DNA of 7,369 nucleotides from Pedosphaera sp. (GTDB lineage Bacteria; Verrucomicrobiota; Verrucomicrobiia; Limisphaerales; SXTU01). This document shows, one piece after another, positions 1 through 6,822 of the stretch. The stretch lies in the NCBI GenBank assembly GCA_009695395.1, contig SIBB01000166.1:1-7369 (forward strand), read 5' to 3'. Positions within the stretch are counted from its first letter, which is position 1; each line of letters begins with the position of its first letter. The position numbers and the translations under genes are program-made. The notes under the pieces were generated by a model, which was not told the DNA's origin, made no database searches, and was given only the letters and a program-made list of their open reading frames with translations.

Positions 1-2
1 TC

Positions 3-3000
3 ACGTTGCACGACGAAGCCCAGCTCGCACCCGGCACCAATCTCGTGCTCACCCCCGAAGTCGTCCTCAACGCGCAACTGCCTCAACCGCGCTCCGTGCG
101 ACTGCTCGCGGAAGTCACGGACTTGAACCAGCAAACGCTCTCCCGCGCGACCGGCTTCACCGTTCACAGCTCAGATTTCTACCTTGGCGTGCGGCAGCCG
201 GAGTCGGCGCGCGTCGGCCAGCCGCTGCCGGTCTTCCTCGTTGCCGTGCGCGCGGACGGCACGCCTACGCTTGTGCCGGTGAAGGCCACGCTCCAACTCC
301 GCCGCGTCGAGTGGCACACCGTCCGCCACCTCGGCGCGGGCAAAACCATCGCGTATCGCAGCGAGCCGGTGTTCTCGAACGTGGTCGAGCAGGCCGCCGT
401 CACGCTGCCCGTGCGCCGCGTCGGGGTGAAGTGGGAGCTTGCCGACGGAGCTTCGCCCGCGCTGCTGCCGGCTCCGACCGAGGCTGGCGAATACTTGCTC
501 GAAGCCCGCGCGACCGATGCCGCCGGGCGTGCCGTGCTCACCGTCATTCCCTTCCACGTCACGCACCCGGAGCCGAAGTCTGCGCGCAAGCTCGCTTGGG
601 ATTACCGGAATGACGTGCAGATTGAACTCGTGCCCGACAGCAAATCCTACCGCGTCGGCGACACCGCGACGATCGTCGTGAAGACGCCCATCAGCGGCAC
701 CGCGCTCGTGACCATCGAGCGCGAAGGGGTGCGGCGCGAGTGGGTCACGAACCTCGTCGGCAACGCGCCCGCGCTACGCATCCCGCTGGAACCGGGCGAC
801 GCGCCCAACGTCTTTGTCGGCGTGCTGCTGCTGCGCGGGCACGCGGACAGCCCGAGACAATTCCCACTGCCGGAATACCGCGCGGGCTTCTGCAACCTCC
901 GCGTCGAGCAACCCGAGGAGCGACTCGAAGTCCGCGTGCTACCGAGCGCAACGGAAGTGCGTCCACGCGAATCCATCCGCGCCGTCGTCGTCGTGCGCGA
1001 CCACACGGACCAACCGGTGCGCGAAGCAGAGGTGACGCTTTACGCCGTGGACGAAGGCGTCTTGAGCCTCACCGATTACGCCACGCCGCAGCCGTTCGAG
1101 TTCTTCCACCGCCCCCGCGCGCTCGGCGTGCGCACGGACATTTCGCTGCCCACACTGCTGCCGGAAGACCCGGAGCTGCGCAGCTTTCAAAACAAAGGCC
1201 ACAGCATCGGCGGCGGCGGACAGGACTCCGTGCGGCGCAACTTCCAGCCGCTCGCCTTCTGGCGCGGCGCGTTGCTCACGGACGCGCGCGGCGAAGTGAC
1301 CGCCACCTTCCCCGCGCCGGACAGCCTCACGCGCTATCGCCTCATCGCCGTGGCCCACGCGGGTGCGACGCGGTTCGGCAGCGGGCGCGCGGAGTTCGAG
1401 GTGAACAAGCCGCTGATGCTGGAGCCAAGCCTCCCGCGCTTCGCGCACGTCGGGGATAAGCTCGTCGCGCGGGCCGTGGCATTGAACAAGACCGATTTGC
1501 CCGGCGAAGTGGAAGTGACGTTGCAGCTCGACCTAGCAGCGGGCGGCGGGTGGTTCACCAATCGCATTACGCTCGCCGCGCAGGCCGCTGCGCCAGTGGA
1601 TTTCCCCGTGACCATCACGAGCGAAGGCACGGCGAAGTGGCTGTGGCGGGCACGTTTCATCGGTGTCGGCGTGCCGGCGTTCGCGGACGCCGCCGAGTCC
1701 ACGCTGCTCGTCACGCATCCCGCGCCGCTGCGCCGCGAGGTCCGCTACAACCGCGTTACCAATGACACCGCCGACTTGCTGCTCGGGCTTGACCCGAAGG
1801 TGCTCGCGGGCCGGGGCCACGCGACGGTGCGAGTGGCCAACTCGCGGCTGCTGGAACTGGGCGAGTGCGTGCGGCAGTTGCTGCACTATCCCTACGGCTG
1901 CGTGGAGCAGACGACTTCGAGCATGCTGCCGTGGTTCGTATTGATCGAGGTGCCGGACATGCTTCCGCTCAACGCGCGCGGGACCATCCAGCCCGATGCT
2001 GCCATCTCCTCTGGCGTGCAGCAGTTGCTCGCGATGCAGACTAGCGACGGCGGCTTGAGCTACTGGCCCGGCGGGCGCGAGCCGCAGTTCTGGGGCAGCG
2101 CGTATGGCGGCCTCGCGCTCGTGCTCGCGCGGGACGCGGGTTATCCGGTGCCAGAGCGCTCGCTGGAGAAACTACTCGCGTGGTTGCGGGGGCAGTTGGA
2201 CCGCAGCGGTAGTGTGACCGAGAGCGGCGCGCTGGCGGAACGCTGCCTCGCACTCTACACGCTCGCACGCGCGGGAAAACCGGCGGCGAGTCATCACGAA
2301 GTTTTCTTCCAACGCCGCGACTGGCTCTCGGCGGAGGACCGGGCGCTACTCGCGCTGGCCGTGCTGCAAGCCAACGGACCGCGCGCGATGGCGGCGGAGT
2401 TGCTCAACGGAAAGGCTCCGCCGCGTCCGGCGCACGGTGCGTGGTTCGGATGCGCGGCGCGGGAGAAGGCGTTGCAACTCCTCGCGTGGTCGAAGTTCCA
2501 GCCCGACGCGCCCATCGTGGACCGGCTCGCGGCAGACCTGCTCCGCAGCCAGCGCGCGGCGCACTGGGGCACGACGCAGGGCAACGCGTGGGCGTTGCTC
2601 GCACTGGTCGCGTATGCGGACGCGGTGGAGCGCGAGAGCGGTAGCGTGATGGGCGAGGTCGTTCGCGGTGGCTCGCGTCAATCGTTTCGCCTGGGCGCTC
2701 GCTCGGCGCAGGAGCTGAACTTCACTTTCTCCCCGACCAACGCACCCCAGCTCGCGCTCGCGAACCCGGAGCGGAAGCAAATTTTCACCCAGCTCACCGT
2801 CGAGTCGCGCGACGAGAAGCTGGAGCAGGCCGGGCTGGACCGGGGCTTCCGCGTCACGCGCACGCACGAGCGGCTGGATGATCAGAACAAGCCGGTGGCC
2901 GGCCCGTGGCGCGTGGGCGACCGCGTGCTGGTTACGCTGCGCGTGGAGGCGCACGAGCGGGCTGAGTGGGTGGCCATCGAAGACCCGTTGCCCGCCGTGC

Positions 3001-3272
3001 TGGAAGCGGTGACGCCGGAGTTCAAGAGCGACCAGACGCGCGGCGCGGCGACGGCGACCGCGCGCTCCGGTTGGTGGGCGGACCACCGCGAGCTGCGCCA
3101 GGACCGGATGCTCTACTTTCGCAACCATCTGCCCGAGGGCACGCACGTCATCCGCTACCTCGCCCGTGTCCGCGCGGCCGGCGACGCGACCGCGCCGAGC
3201 ACGAAGGTGGAGGCGATGTATGAACCCGAGCGCGTGGGCCTGAGCGGCTCGGTGCGCGTGAAGGCGGAGTGA
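3..3272 (+). CDS. Bacterial alpha-2-macroglobulin family protein, C-terminal part (5' end outside window)
   Basis: This is a periplasmic protease-trapping macroglobulin. A protease cuts the bait region, and the exposed thioester then links covalently to it. The reading frame is open to the left edge. Bacterial family members are usually about 1500-2000 residues and 1089 are visible here, so the true start and signal peptide lie upstream; the TTG at 6 is probably internal. Numbering from that TTG, residues 1-340 are macroglobulin-type beta domains. Residues 343-355 (VTLYAVDEGVLSL) and the following stretch to about 412 fit the bait-region domain, ending in a Gly-rich segment (GGGG at 402-405). 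Residues 413-450 (AFWRGALLTDARGE... TRYRLIAVA) match the central A2M domain. The thioester motif YGCVEQ has Cys632 and Gln635, followed by an alpha/alpha-toroid thioester domain with MQTSDGGLSYWPGG (677-690) and WGTTQGNAWALLAL (854-867). Residues 926-1088 are the C-terminal domain, ending in the family-like MYEPE. It lies 3 bp before pbpC, its usual partner. Family assignment is firm; actual inhibitor activity is inferred. Confidence 0.95.
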   Translation, partial: TLHDEAQLAPGTNLVLTPEVVLNAQLPQPRSVRLLAEVTDLNQQTLSRATGFTVHSSDFYLGVRQPESARVGQPLPVFLVAVRADGTPTLVPVKATLQLRRVEWHTVRHLGAGKTIAYRSEPVFSNVVEQAAVTLPVRRVGVKWELADGASPALLPAPTEAGEYLLEARATDAAGRAVLTVIPFHVTHPEPKSARKLAWDYRNDVQIELVPDSKSYRVGDTATIVVKTPISGTALVTIEREGVRREWVTNLVGNAPALRIPLEPGDAPNVFVGVLLLRGHADSPRQFPLPEYRAGFCNLRVEQPEERLEVRVLPSATEVRPRESIRAVVVVRDHTDQPVREAEVTLYAVDEGVLSLTDYATPQPFEFFHRPRALGVRTDISLPTLLPEDPELRSFQNKGHSIGGGGQDSVRRNFQPLAFWRGALLTDARGEVTATFPAPDSLTRYRLIAVAHAGATRFGSGRAEFEVNKPLMLEPSLPRFAHVGDKLVARAVALNKTDLPGEVEVTLQLDLAAGGGWFTNRITLAAQAAAPVDFPVTITSEGTAKWLWRARFIGVGVPAFADAAESTLLVTHPAPLRREVRYNRVTNDTADLLLGLDPKVLAGRGHATVRVANSRLLELGECVRQLLHYPYGCVEQTTSSMLPWFVLIEVPDMLPLNARGTIQPDAAISSGVQQLLAMQTSDGGLSYWPGGREPQFWGSAYGGLALVLARDAGYPVPERSLEKLLAWLRGQLDRSGSVTESGALAERCLALYTLARAGKPAASHHEVFFQRRDWLSAEDRALLALAVLQANGPRAMAAELLNGKAPPRPAHGAWFGCAAREKALQLLAWSKFQPDAPIVDRLAADLLRSQRAAHWGTTQGNAWALLALVAYADAVERESGSVMGEVVRGGSRQSFRLGARSAQELNFTFSPTNAPQLALANPERKQIFTQLTVESRDEKLEQAGLDRGFRVTRTHERLDDQNKPVAGPWRVGDRVLVTLRVEAHERAEWVAIEDPLPAVLEAVTPEFKSDQTRGAATATARSGWWADHRELRQDRMLYFRNHLPEGTHVIRYLARVRAAGDATAPSTKVEAMYEPERVGLSGSVRVKAE
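3266..3269 (+). promoter_or_regulatory. Shine-Dalgarno site for pbpC inside the end of the macroglobulin gene
   Basis: GGAG, within the purine-rich AAGGCGGAG at 3261-3269, sits 6 nt before the ATG at 3276 and overlaps the last codons of the upstream gene, whose TGA is at 3270-3272. This spacing supports the ATG at 3276 as the pbpC start and suggests that ribosomes finishing the macroglobulin gene re-initiate on pbpC. It is seen directly as a motif; coupling is inferred. Confidence 0.6.
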
Positions 3273-3275
3273 CGC

Positions 3276-5582
3276 ATGAGTGGCGAGCAAGCAGACCAAC
3301 CGCTTGGAGCGCGTCCCTGGAAGCTGCGACTTCTCCTGCTCACCGCTCTGCTCACGTTCGGTGCATGGCTCGGCATCTCCTTTGTCCCGCTGCCGCGTGG
3401 CATTACTGAACCACCCGCGCCCGGCTTGGAGTTTCTTGACCGGCACGGGCGCACGTTGCGCGAGCTGCGTGATGGGCAGGAGCAGTTCTCGCGGACTGCG
3501 GCGGAAGGAGAAATTCCCGCTGTGCTCATGCAGGCCACACTCGCTGCGGAGGACCAGCGCTTCTGGTCGCACAGCGGCGTGGACTGGCGCGCGACGTTGC
3601 GTGCCACGTGGCAGCTCGTGCGCAACGGACGCATCGTGTCCGGCGGCTCCAGCATCACTCAGCAACTCGTGAAGCTGGCCGAGCCGCGCCCGCGCACGTT
3701 TCGCACGAAGCTCGTCGAGGCCGCGCAGGCGCTGCGGCTGGAGCGTGAGTGGGACAAGCCGCGCATCCTCGCCGCGTATTTGAATCGCCTCGACTACGGC
3801 AACCTGCGCGCGGGCAGCGACGCGGCAGCGCGGCATTACTTCGACAAGGCTCCGGCGGACTTGAGCGCGGCGGAGGCGGCGTTTCTCGCGGGCTTGCCGC
3901 AAGCGCCGTCGCGCCTCAACCCGCGCGCGCGCTTCGCCGGGGCCAAGCGGCGGCAGGAGTGGATTCTCGGGCGGATGCACGCGCTGGGCTGGCTGACGAG
4001 TGAGGACTACACGCGGGCCTTGGCCGAGCCGGTGCAACTCGCGCCACCGCGCCGCGAGTTCGCCGCGCCGCACTTCGTGGATTTTTTGTTGGAACGCGAA
4101 GCGCCCGACACCAGTCGTCCACAGCGCGTCACGACGACGCTGGACCTCGAATTAAACCGCTTCGTCGAACAGACGCTGCGCTCGCAGCTCGCTCGCTTGC
4201 GTGAGCAGCAGGTGGGCAATGGCGCGGCCGTCGTGCTCGACAACCGCACGGGCGCGGTGCTCGCGCTGGTCGGCTCGGAGGATTACTTCGCGCCCGCTGC
4301 CGGACAGGTGAACGGCGCGTGGGCACCGCGCTCCGCCGGCTCGACGCTCAAGCCCTTCACCTACGCGCTGGCTTTCGAGCGCGGCGCGACGCCCGCGAGC
4401 ATCGTGGCGGATGTGCCGTGCGAGTTCCCCACCGCCACGGGTGTGTTTGCTCCGGTGAACTACGATCGGCATTGCCACGGCCCGGTGCGGCATCGGCTGG
4501 CTTTGGCGAACTCGCTGAACATCCCCGCCGTGCGCGTGCTCGACGAACTCGGCGGCGCGGCGGTGCTGCACGAACGGTTGCGTGCGTGCGGGATGACGAC
4601 GCTGACGCAGCCCGCAGCGCACTACGGACTGGGCCTCACGCTGGGCAACGCGGAGGTGCGCCTGCTGGAACTTGCCAATGCCTACGCGTGTCTCGCTCGC
4701 CTGGGCGAGTGGCGTCCGTGGCGACTGCTCGAACGTGCCGACGACTGCAAGTCGCCGACACGGGTCATCTCCCGCGAGGCCGCATGGCTCGTGGCCGATG
4801 TGCTCGCGGACAACCACGCACGCGCGCTGGCCTTCGGGTTGGAGACGCCGCTGCGCTTCGATTTCCCCGTCGCGTGCAAGACCGGCACGAGCACGGACTA
4901 CCGCGACAACTGGGCAGTGGGCTACACGCCGGAGTTCACCGTGGCCGTGTGGGCCGGCAACTTCGACGGCTCGCCGATGCGCGGCGTCTCGGGTGTGACG
5001 GGGGCGGGTCCGGTGCTACACACAATCTTCCAAAACTTGCGCGCGCGCTTCGGCACGACATGGTTTGAGCCGCCGACGGGCTGGGTGCAACGCGAGGTTC
5101 ACCCGCTCACCGGAAAGCTCGTGACGGAAGACGCGCGCCGCTCGCTTGCGAAGGACTTCGCCTCCGTCCGTGAATGGTTTCCCCCTAACCGCCTGCCTCC
5201 CGTATCGAGCGCCGCCGACTTCGATGCGAGTGGTCGTGTGCTGCTCCCGAGCGAATACCGCGCGTGGTTCCAGAGCGGCGACAACGGATTCGGCGACCGT
5301 GTGGCACTGGCGACGCGTCCGCAGTTCACATCATTGCGCGTGCTGTCGCCCGTGCCGGGCACGGTGTTCTACCTCGACCCAGACCTGCCCGACTCCGCGC
5401 GCCGGATCGCGCTTCATGCCAGCGGCGGACGCGAGTGCCGGTGGGAGAGCGAGTCGCTCACGTTGGACCGTGCCGCAGGCCTGCCGCAGGCGTTACTCAC
5501 GGAAGGCCGCCACCGGCTCACCGTGCACGATCTCGCCACGGGCACGCGCGCGGAGACCTGGGTGGAGGTGCGGAAGTTGTGA
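3276..5582 (+). CDS. pbpC: Penicillin-binding protein 1C, bifunctional transglycosylase/transpeptidase
   Basis: This is a class A penicillin-binding protein of the PBP1C type. It polymerises lipid II glycan chains and carries a transpeptidase fold for peptide cross-linking, anchored in the inner membrane with its catalytic domains in the periplasm. At 768 residues it is close to E. coli PbpC (about 770). A short basic N-terminus is followed by one membrane segment at about 15-37. The GT51 domain (about 45-230) shows the catalytic EDQRFWSHSG (Glu92), GGSSITQQ (123-130), RTKLVE (143-148, second acidic residue Glu148) and ILAAYLN (164-170). The transpeptidase domain (about 305-590) has all three penicillin-binding motifs: STLK with nucleophile Ser356, SLN at 413-415, and KTGTS at 535-539. 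Residues from about 683 to the end fit the BiPBP_C beta domain that marks PBP1C proteins. The ATG at 3276 is chosen because it follows a GGAG by 6 nt and the upstream stop by 3 nt. Oddities are Ala166 where many GT51 enzymes have Glu in ILExYLN, and a Cys382/Cys400 pair. Activity is inferred from intact motifs. Confidence 0.97.
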   Translation: MSGEQADQPLGARPWKLRLLLLTALLTFGAWLGISFVPLPRGITEPPAPGLEFLDRHGRTLRELRDGQEQFSRTAAEGEIPAVLMQATLAAEDQRFWSHSGVDWRATLRATWQLVRNGRIVSGGSSITQQLVKLAEPRPRTFRTKLVEAAQALRLEREWDKPRILAAYLNRLDYGNLRAGSDAAARHYFDKAPADLSAAEAAFLAGLPQAPSRLNPRARFAGAKRRQEWILGRMHALGWLTSEDYTRALAEPVQLAPPRREFAAPHFVDFLLEREAPDTSRPQRVTTTLDLELNRFVEQTLRSQLARLREQQVGNGAAVVLDNRTGAVLALVGSEDYFAPAAGQVNGAWAPRSAGSTLKPFTYALAFERGATPASIVADVPCEFPTATGVFAPVNYDRHCHGPVRHRLALANSLNIPAVRVLDELGGAAVLHERLRACGMTTLTQPAAHYGLGLTLGNAEVRLLELANAYACLARLGEWRPWRLLERADDCKSPTRVISREAAWLVADVLADNHARALAFGLETPLRFDFPVACKTGTSTDYRDNWAVGYTPEFTVAVWAGNFDGSPMRGVSGVTGAGPVLHTIFQNLRARFGTTWFEPPTGWVQREVHPLTGKLVTEDARRSLAKDFASVREWFPPNRLPPVSSAADFDASGRVLLPSEYRAWFQSGDNGFGDRVALATRPQFTSLRVLSPVPGTVFYLDPDLPDSARRIALHASGGRECRWESESLTLDRAAGLPQALLTEGRHRLTVHDLATGTRAETWVEVRKL

Positions 5583-5648
5583 GCGGCGGCGGGAAGAACT
5601 TTCTGCTTGGAGCTTGCTGCCTCGCGACTACGCTCACGCCCACTCGCT

Positions 5649-6818
5649 ATGAAAACCTCGCTCCTCGCCCTGCTTTCCTTCACCGCCACCGCCTTCGCCG
5701 CCGAGCCGCCGCTGCCCAAGTTCCGGGCGCAGGACATTGATACCGCCGTCAACATCGGCTACGGCATCGCCATCGCGGACGTGGACGGCGACGGTAAGCC
5801 CGACATCCTCCTCGCCGACAAGAACACCATCCAGTGGTATCAGAACCCCTCGTGGAAGAAGCACGTCATCGCCGAGAACCTCACCCCGGCGGACAACGTC
5901 TGCATCGCCGCGCAGGACATTGACGGCGATGGCAAGTGCGAGATCGCCATCGGTGCGGGCTGGAACCCCGGCGAGACCACCGACCCGACCAAGAGCGGCG
6001 CGGTCTTCTACCTCGTCGCGCCCAAGGACCGCACGCAGAAGTGGGAGGCCATCCCGCTTCACCACGAGCCGACCGTCCACCGCATGCACTGGGTCAAGGC
6101 CCCCGGTGGCCAGTGGGAACTCATCGTCAAGCCCCTGCACGGGCGCGGGAACAAGGCCAACGCCGGCGACGGCAGCAAGGTCTTCGCCTACACCAAGCCC
6201 GCCGACCCGAAGACCCCGTGGAAGACTACGCTCGTCAGCGACTTCACCCACGCCAGCCACAACTTCCACCCCATCAACTGGGACGCCGACCCCGAGCACG
6301 AGCTGGTGACCGGCGCGAAGGAAGGCGTCTTCTGGTTTGGCCGCAGCACCGGCGAGTGGAAGAAGCGGCAAATCTCCGACCAATGGACCGGCGAAGTCCG
6401 CGACGGCAAGCTCCCCGGCGGCACGCGCTTCCTCGCCACCATCGAGCCGATGCACGGCACCACCAGCGCGCTCTACACGCAGCCCGCGAACCCTAAGGGT
6501 ATCTGGCCCCGCCTCGTCCTCGACGACACGCTCAAGGACGGCCACGCCGTCGCCGTCGCGGACTTCATCGGCGTGGGCAGCGACCAGATTGCCGTCGGCT
6601 GGCGCGGCATGACCCCGAAGGCCGTGCCCGGCGTGCGCCTGCTCACGCCCTTGGACAAGGACGGCAAGCAATGGCGCAAGACCGACCTCTCCGGCCCCGA
6701 AGTGGCCATCGAAGACATGAAAGCCGCCGACCTCAACGGCGACGGCAAGCCCGACCTCATCCTCGCCGGCCGCGCGACGAAGAACCTGCGCGTGCTGTGG
6801 AATGAGACGGGGAAGTAG
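5649..6818 (+). CDS. Exported VCBS/FG-GAP-type beta-propeller protein, function unknown
   Basis: This is a 389-residue secreted protein. The ATG at 5649 is preferred because it gives a clean signal peptide: Lys2, a hydrophobic core at 4-14, and TAFAAE with probable cleavage after Ala17 or Ala18. The frame is open further upstream (possible TTG at 5607), but that would bury the signal. No Shine-Dalgarno is visible just before the ATG. The mature protein parses into seven blade-like units beginning near residues 37, 83, 144, 204, 263, 298 and 355, consistent with a seven-bladed propeller. Three carry calcium-type loops: DVDGDGKPD (44-52), DIDGDGKCE (90-98) and DLNGDGKPD (361-369). The middle blades instead carry histidines at equivalent places: H144/H147, H204/H207, H269 and H299. 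Related proteins are usually annotated only as VCBS repeat-containing. The His set and the adjacent Gfo/Idh/MocA gene 4 bp downstream suggest a metal-dependent sugar-acting enzyme, but a purely structural or carbohydrate-binding role is equally possible. Alanine codons are strongly GCC, unlike pbpC upstream. Confidence 0.88.
   Translation: MKTSLLALLSFTATAFAAEPPLPKFRAQDIDTAVNIGYGIAIADVDGDGKPDILLADKNTIQWYQNPSWKKHVIAENLTPADNVCIAAQDIDGDGKCEIAIGAGWNPGETTDPTKSGAVFYLVAPKDRTQKWEAIPLHHEPTVHRMHWVKAPGGQWELIVKPLHGRGNKANAGDGSKVFAYTKPADPKTPWKTTLVSDFTHASHNFHPINWDADPEHELVTGAKEGVFWFGRSTGEWKKRQISDQWTGEVRDGKLPGGTRFLATIEPMHGTTSALYTQPANPKGIWPRLVLDDTLKDGHAVAVADFIGVGSDQIAVGWRGMTPKAVPGVRLLTPLDKDGKQWRKTDLSGPEVAIEDMKAADLNGDGKPDLILAGRATKNLRVLWNETGK
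5775..5816 (+). repeat. Blade-1 calcium-loop repeat (copy 1, matches blade 7)
   Basis: This 42-nt stretch encodes residues 43-56 of the propeller (core DVDGDGKPD, then ILLA). It matches 35 of 42 positions with the stretch at 6726-6767. It is an internal FG-GAP/VCBS repeat; the Asp/Gly loop is the standard calcium-binding pattern of this repeat class. Confidence 0.75.
5889..5945 (+). repeat. Blade-2 calcium-loop repeat
   Basis: Encodes residues 81-99 of the propeller, containing DIDGDGKCE. It has the same Dx[DN]GDGKx[DE] calcium-type pattern as blades 1 and 7 but is more diverged, with Cys97 and Glu98 replacing Pro-Asp. Confidence 0.65.
6726..6767 (+). repeat. Blade-7 calcium-loop repeat (copy matching blade 1)
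   Basis: This encodes residues 360-373 of the propeller (core DLNGDGKPD, then LILA) and is the closest DNA-level match in the gene to the blade-1 loop at 5775-5816. Strong resemblance between first and last blades fits a closed circular propeller with its termini side by side. Confidence 0.75.
6809..6815 (+). promoter_or_regulatory. Weak Shine-Dalgarno candidate for the oxidoreductase gene
   Basis: GGGGAAG lies 7 nt before the ATG at 6823, inside the last codons of the propeller gene (TAG at 6816-6818). The match to the anti-Shine-Dalgarno is only partial, but its position supports the ATG at 6823 and coupling to the gene upstream. Confidence 0.35.
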
Positions 6819-6822
6819 CAAG

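Noticed and set aside
6..8. TTG as the true start of the macroglobulin gene
   Set aside because: The frame stays open to the window edge, no signal peptide follows, and the family is much longer than 1088 residues.
740..1459. 239-codon + strand frame inside the macroglobulin gene
   Set aside because: It is an Arg/Ala-rich out-of-frame shadow with no recognisable domain.
2346..4073. 575-codon open frame on the minus strand across the macroglobulin/pbpC boundary
   Set aside because: It lies fully antisense to two genes with clear motifs, its product is Arg/Ala/His-rich and matches no family I know. Long antisense frames are expected in GC-rich genes.
1..5582. Very frequent CGCG/GCGC strings as a possible repeat family
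   Set aside because: They follow reading-frame codons for Ala and Arg in GC-rich genes and show no regular spacing or conserved flank.
5607..5609. Upstream TTG start for the propeller gene
   Set aside because: It would add 14 Arg-containing residues ahead of a clean signal peptide that begins at the ATG at 5649.
5607..5634. Possible promoter: TTGGAG, 16 nt, TACGCT
   Set aside because: Both hexamers match the sigma-70 consensus at only three of six positions, which is no better than chance in a search of this kind.
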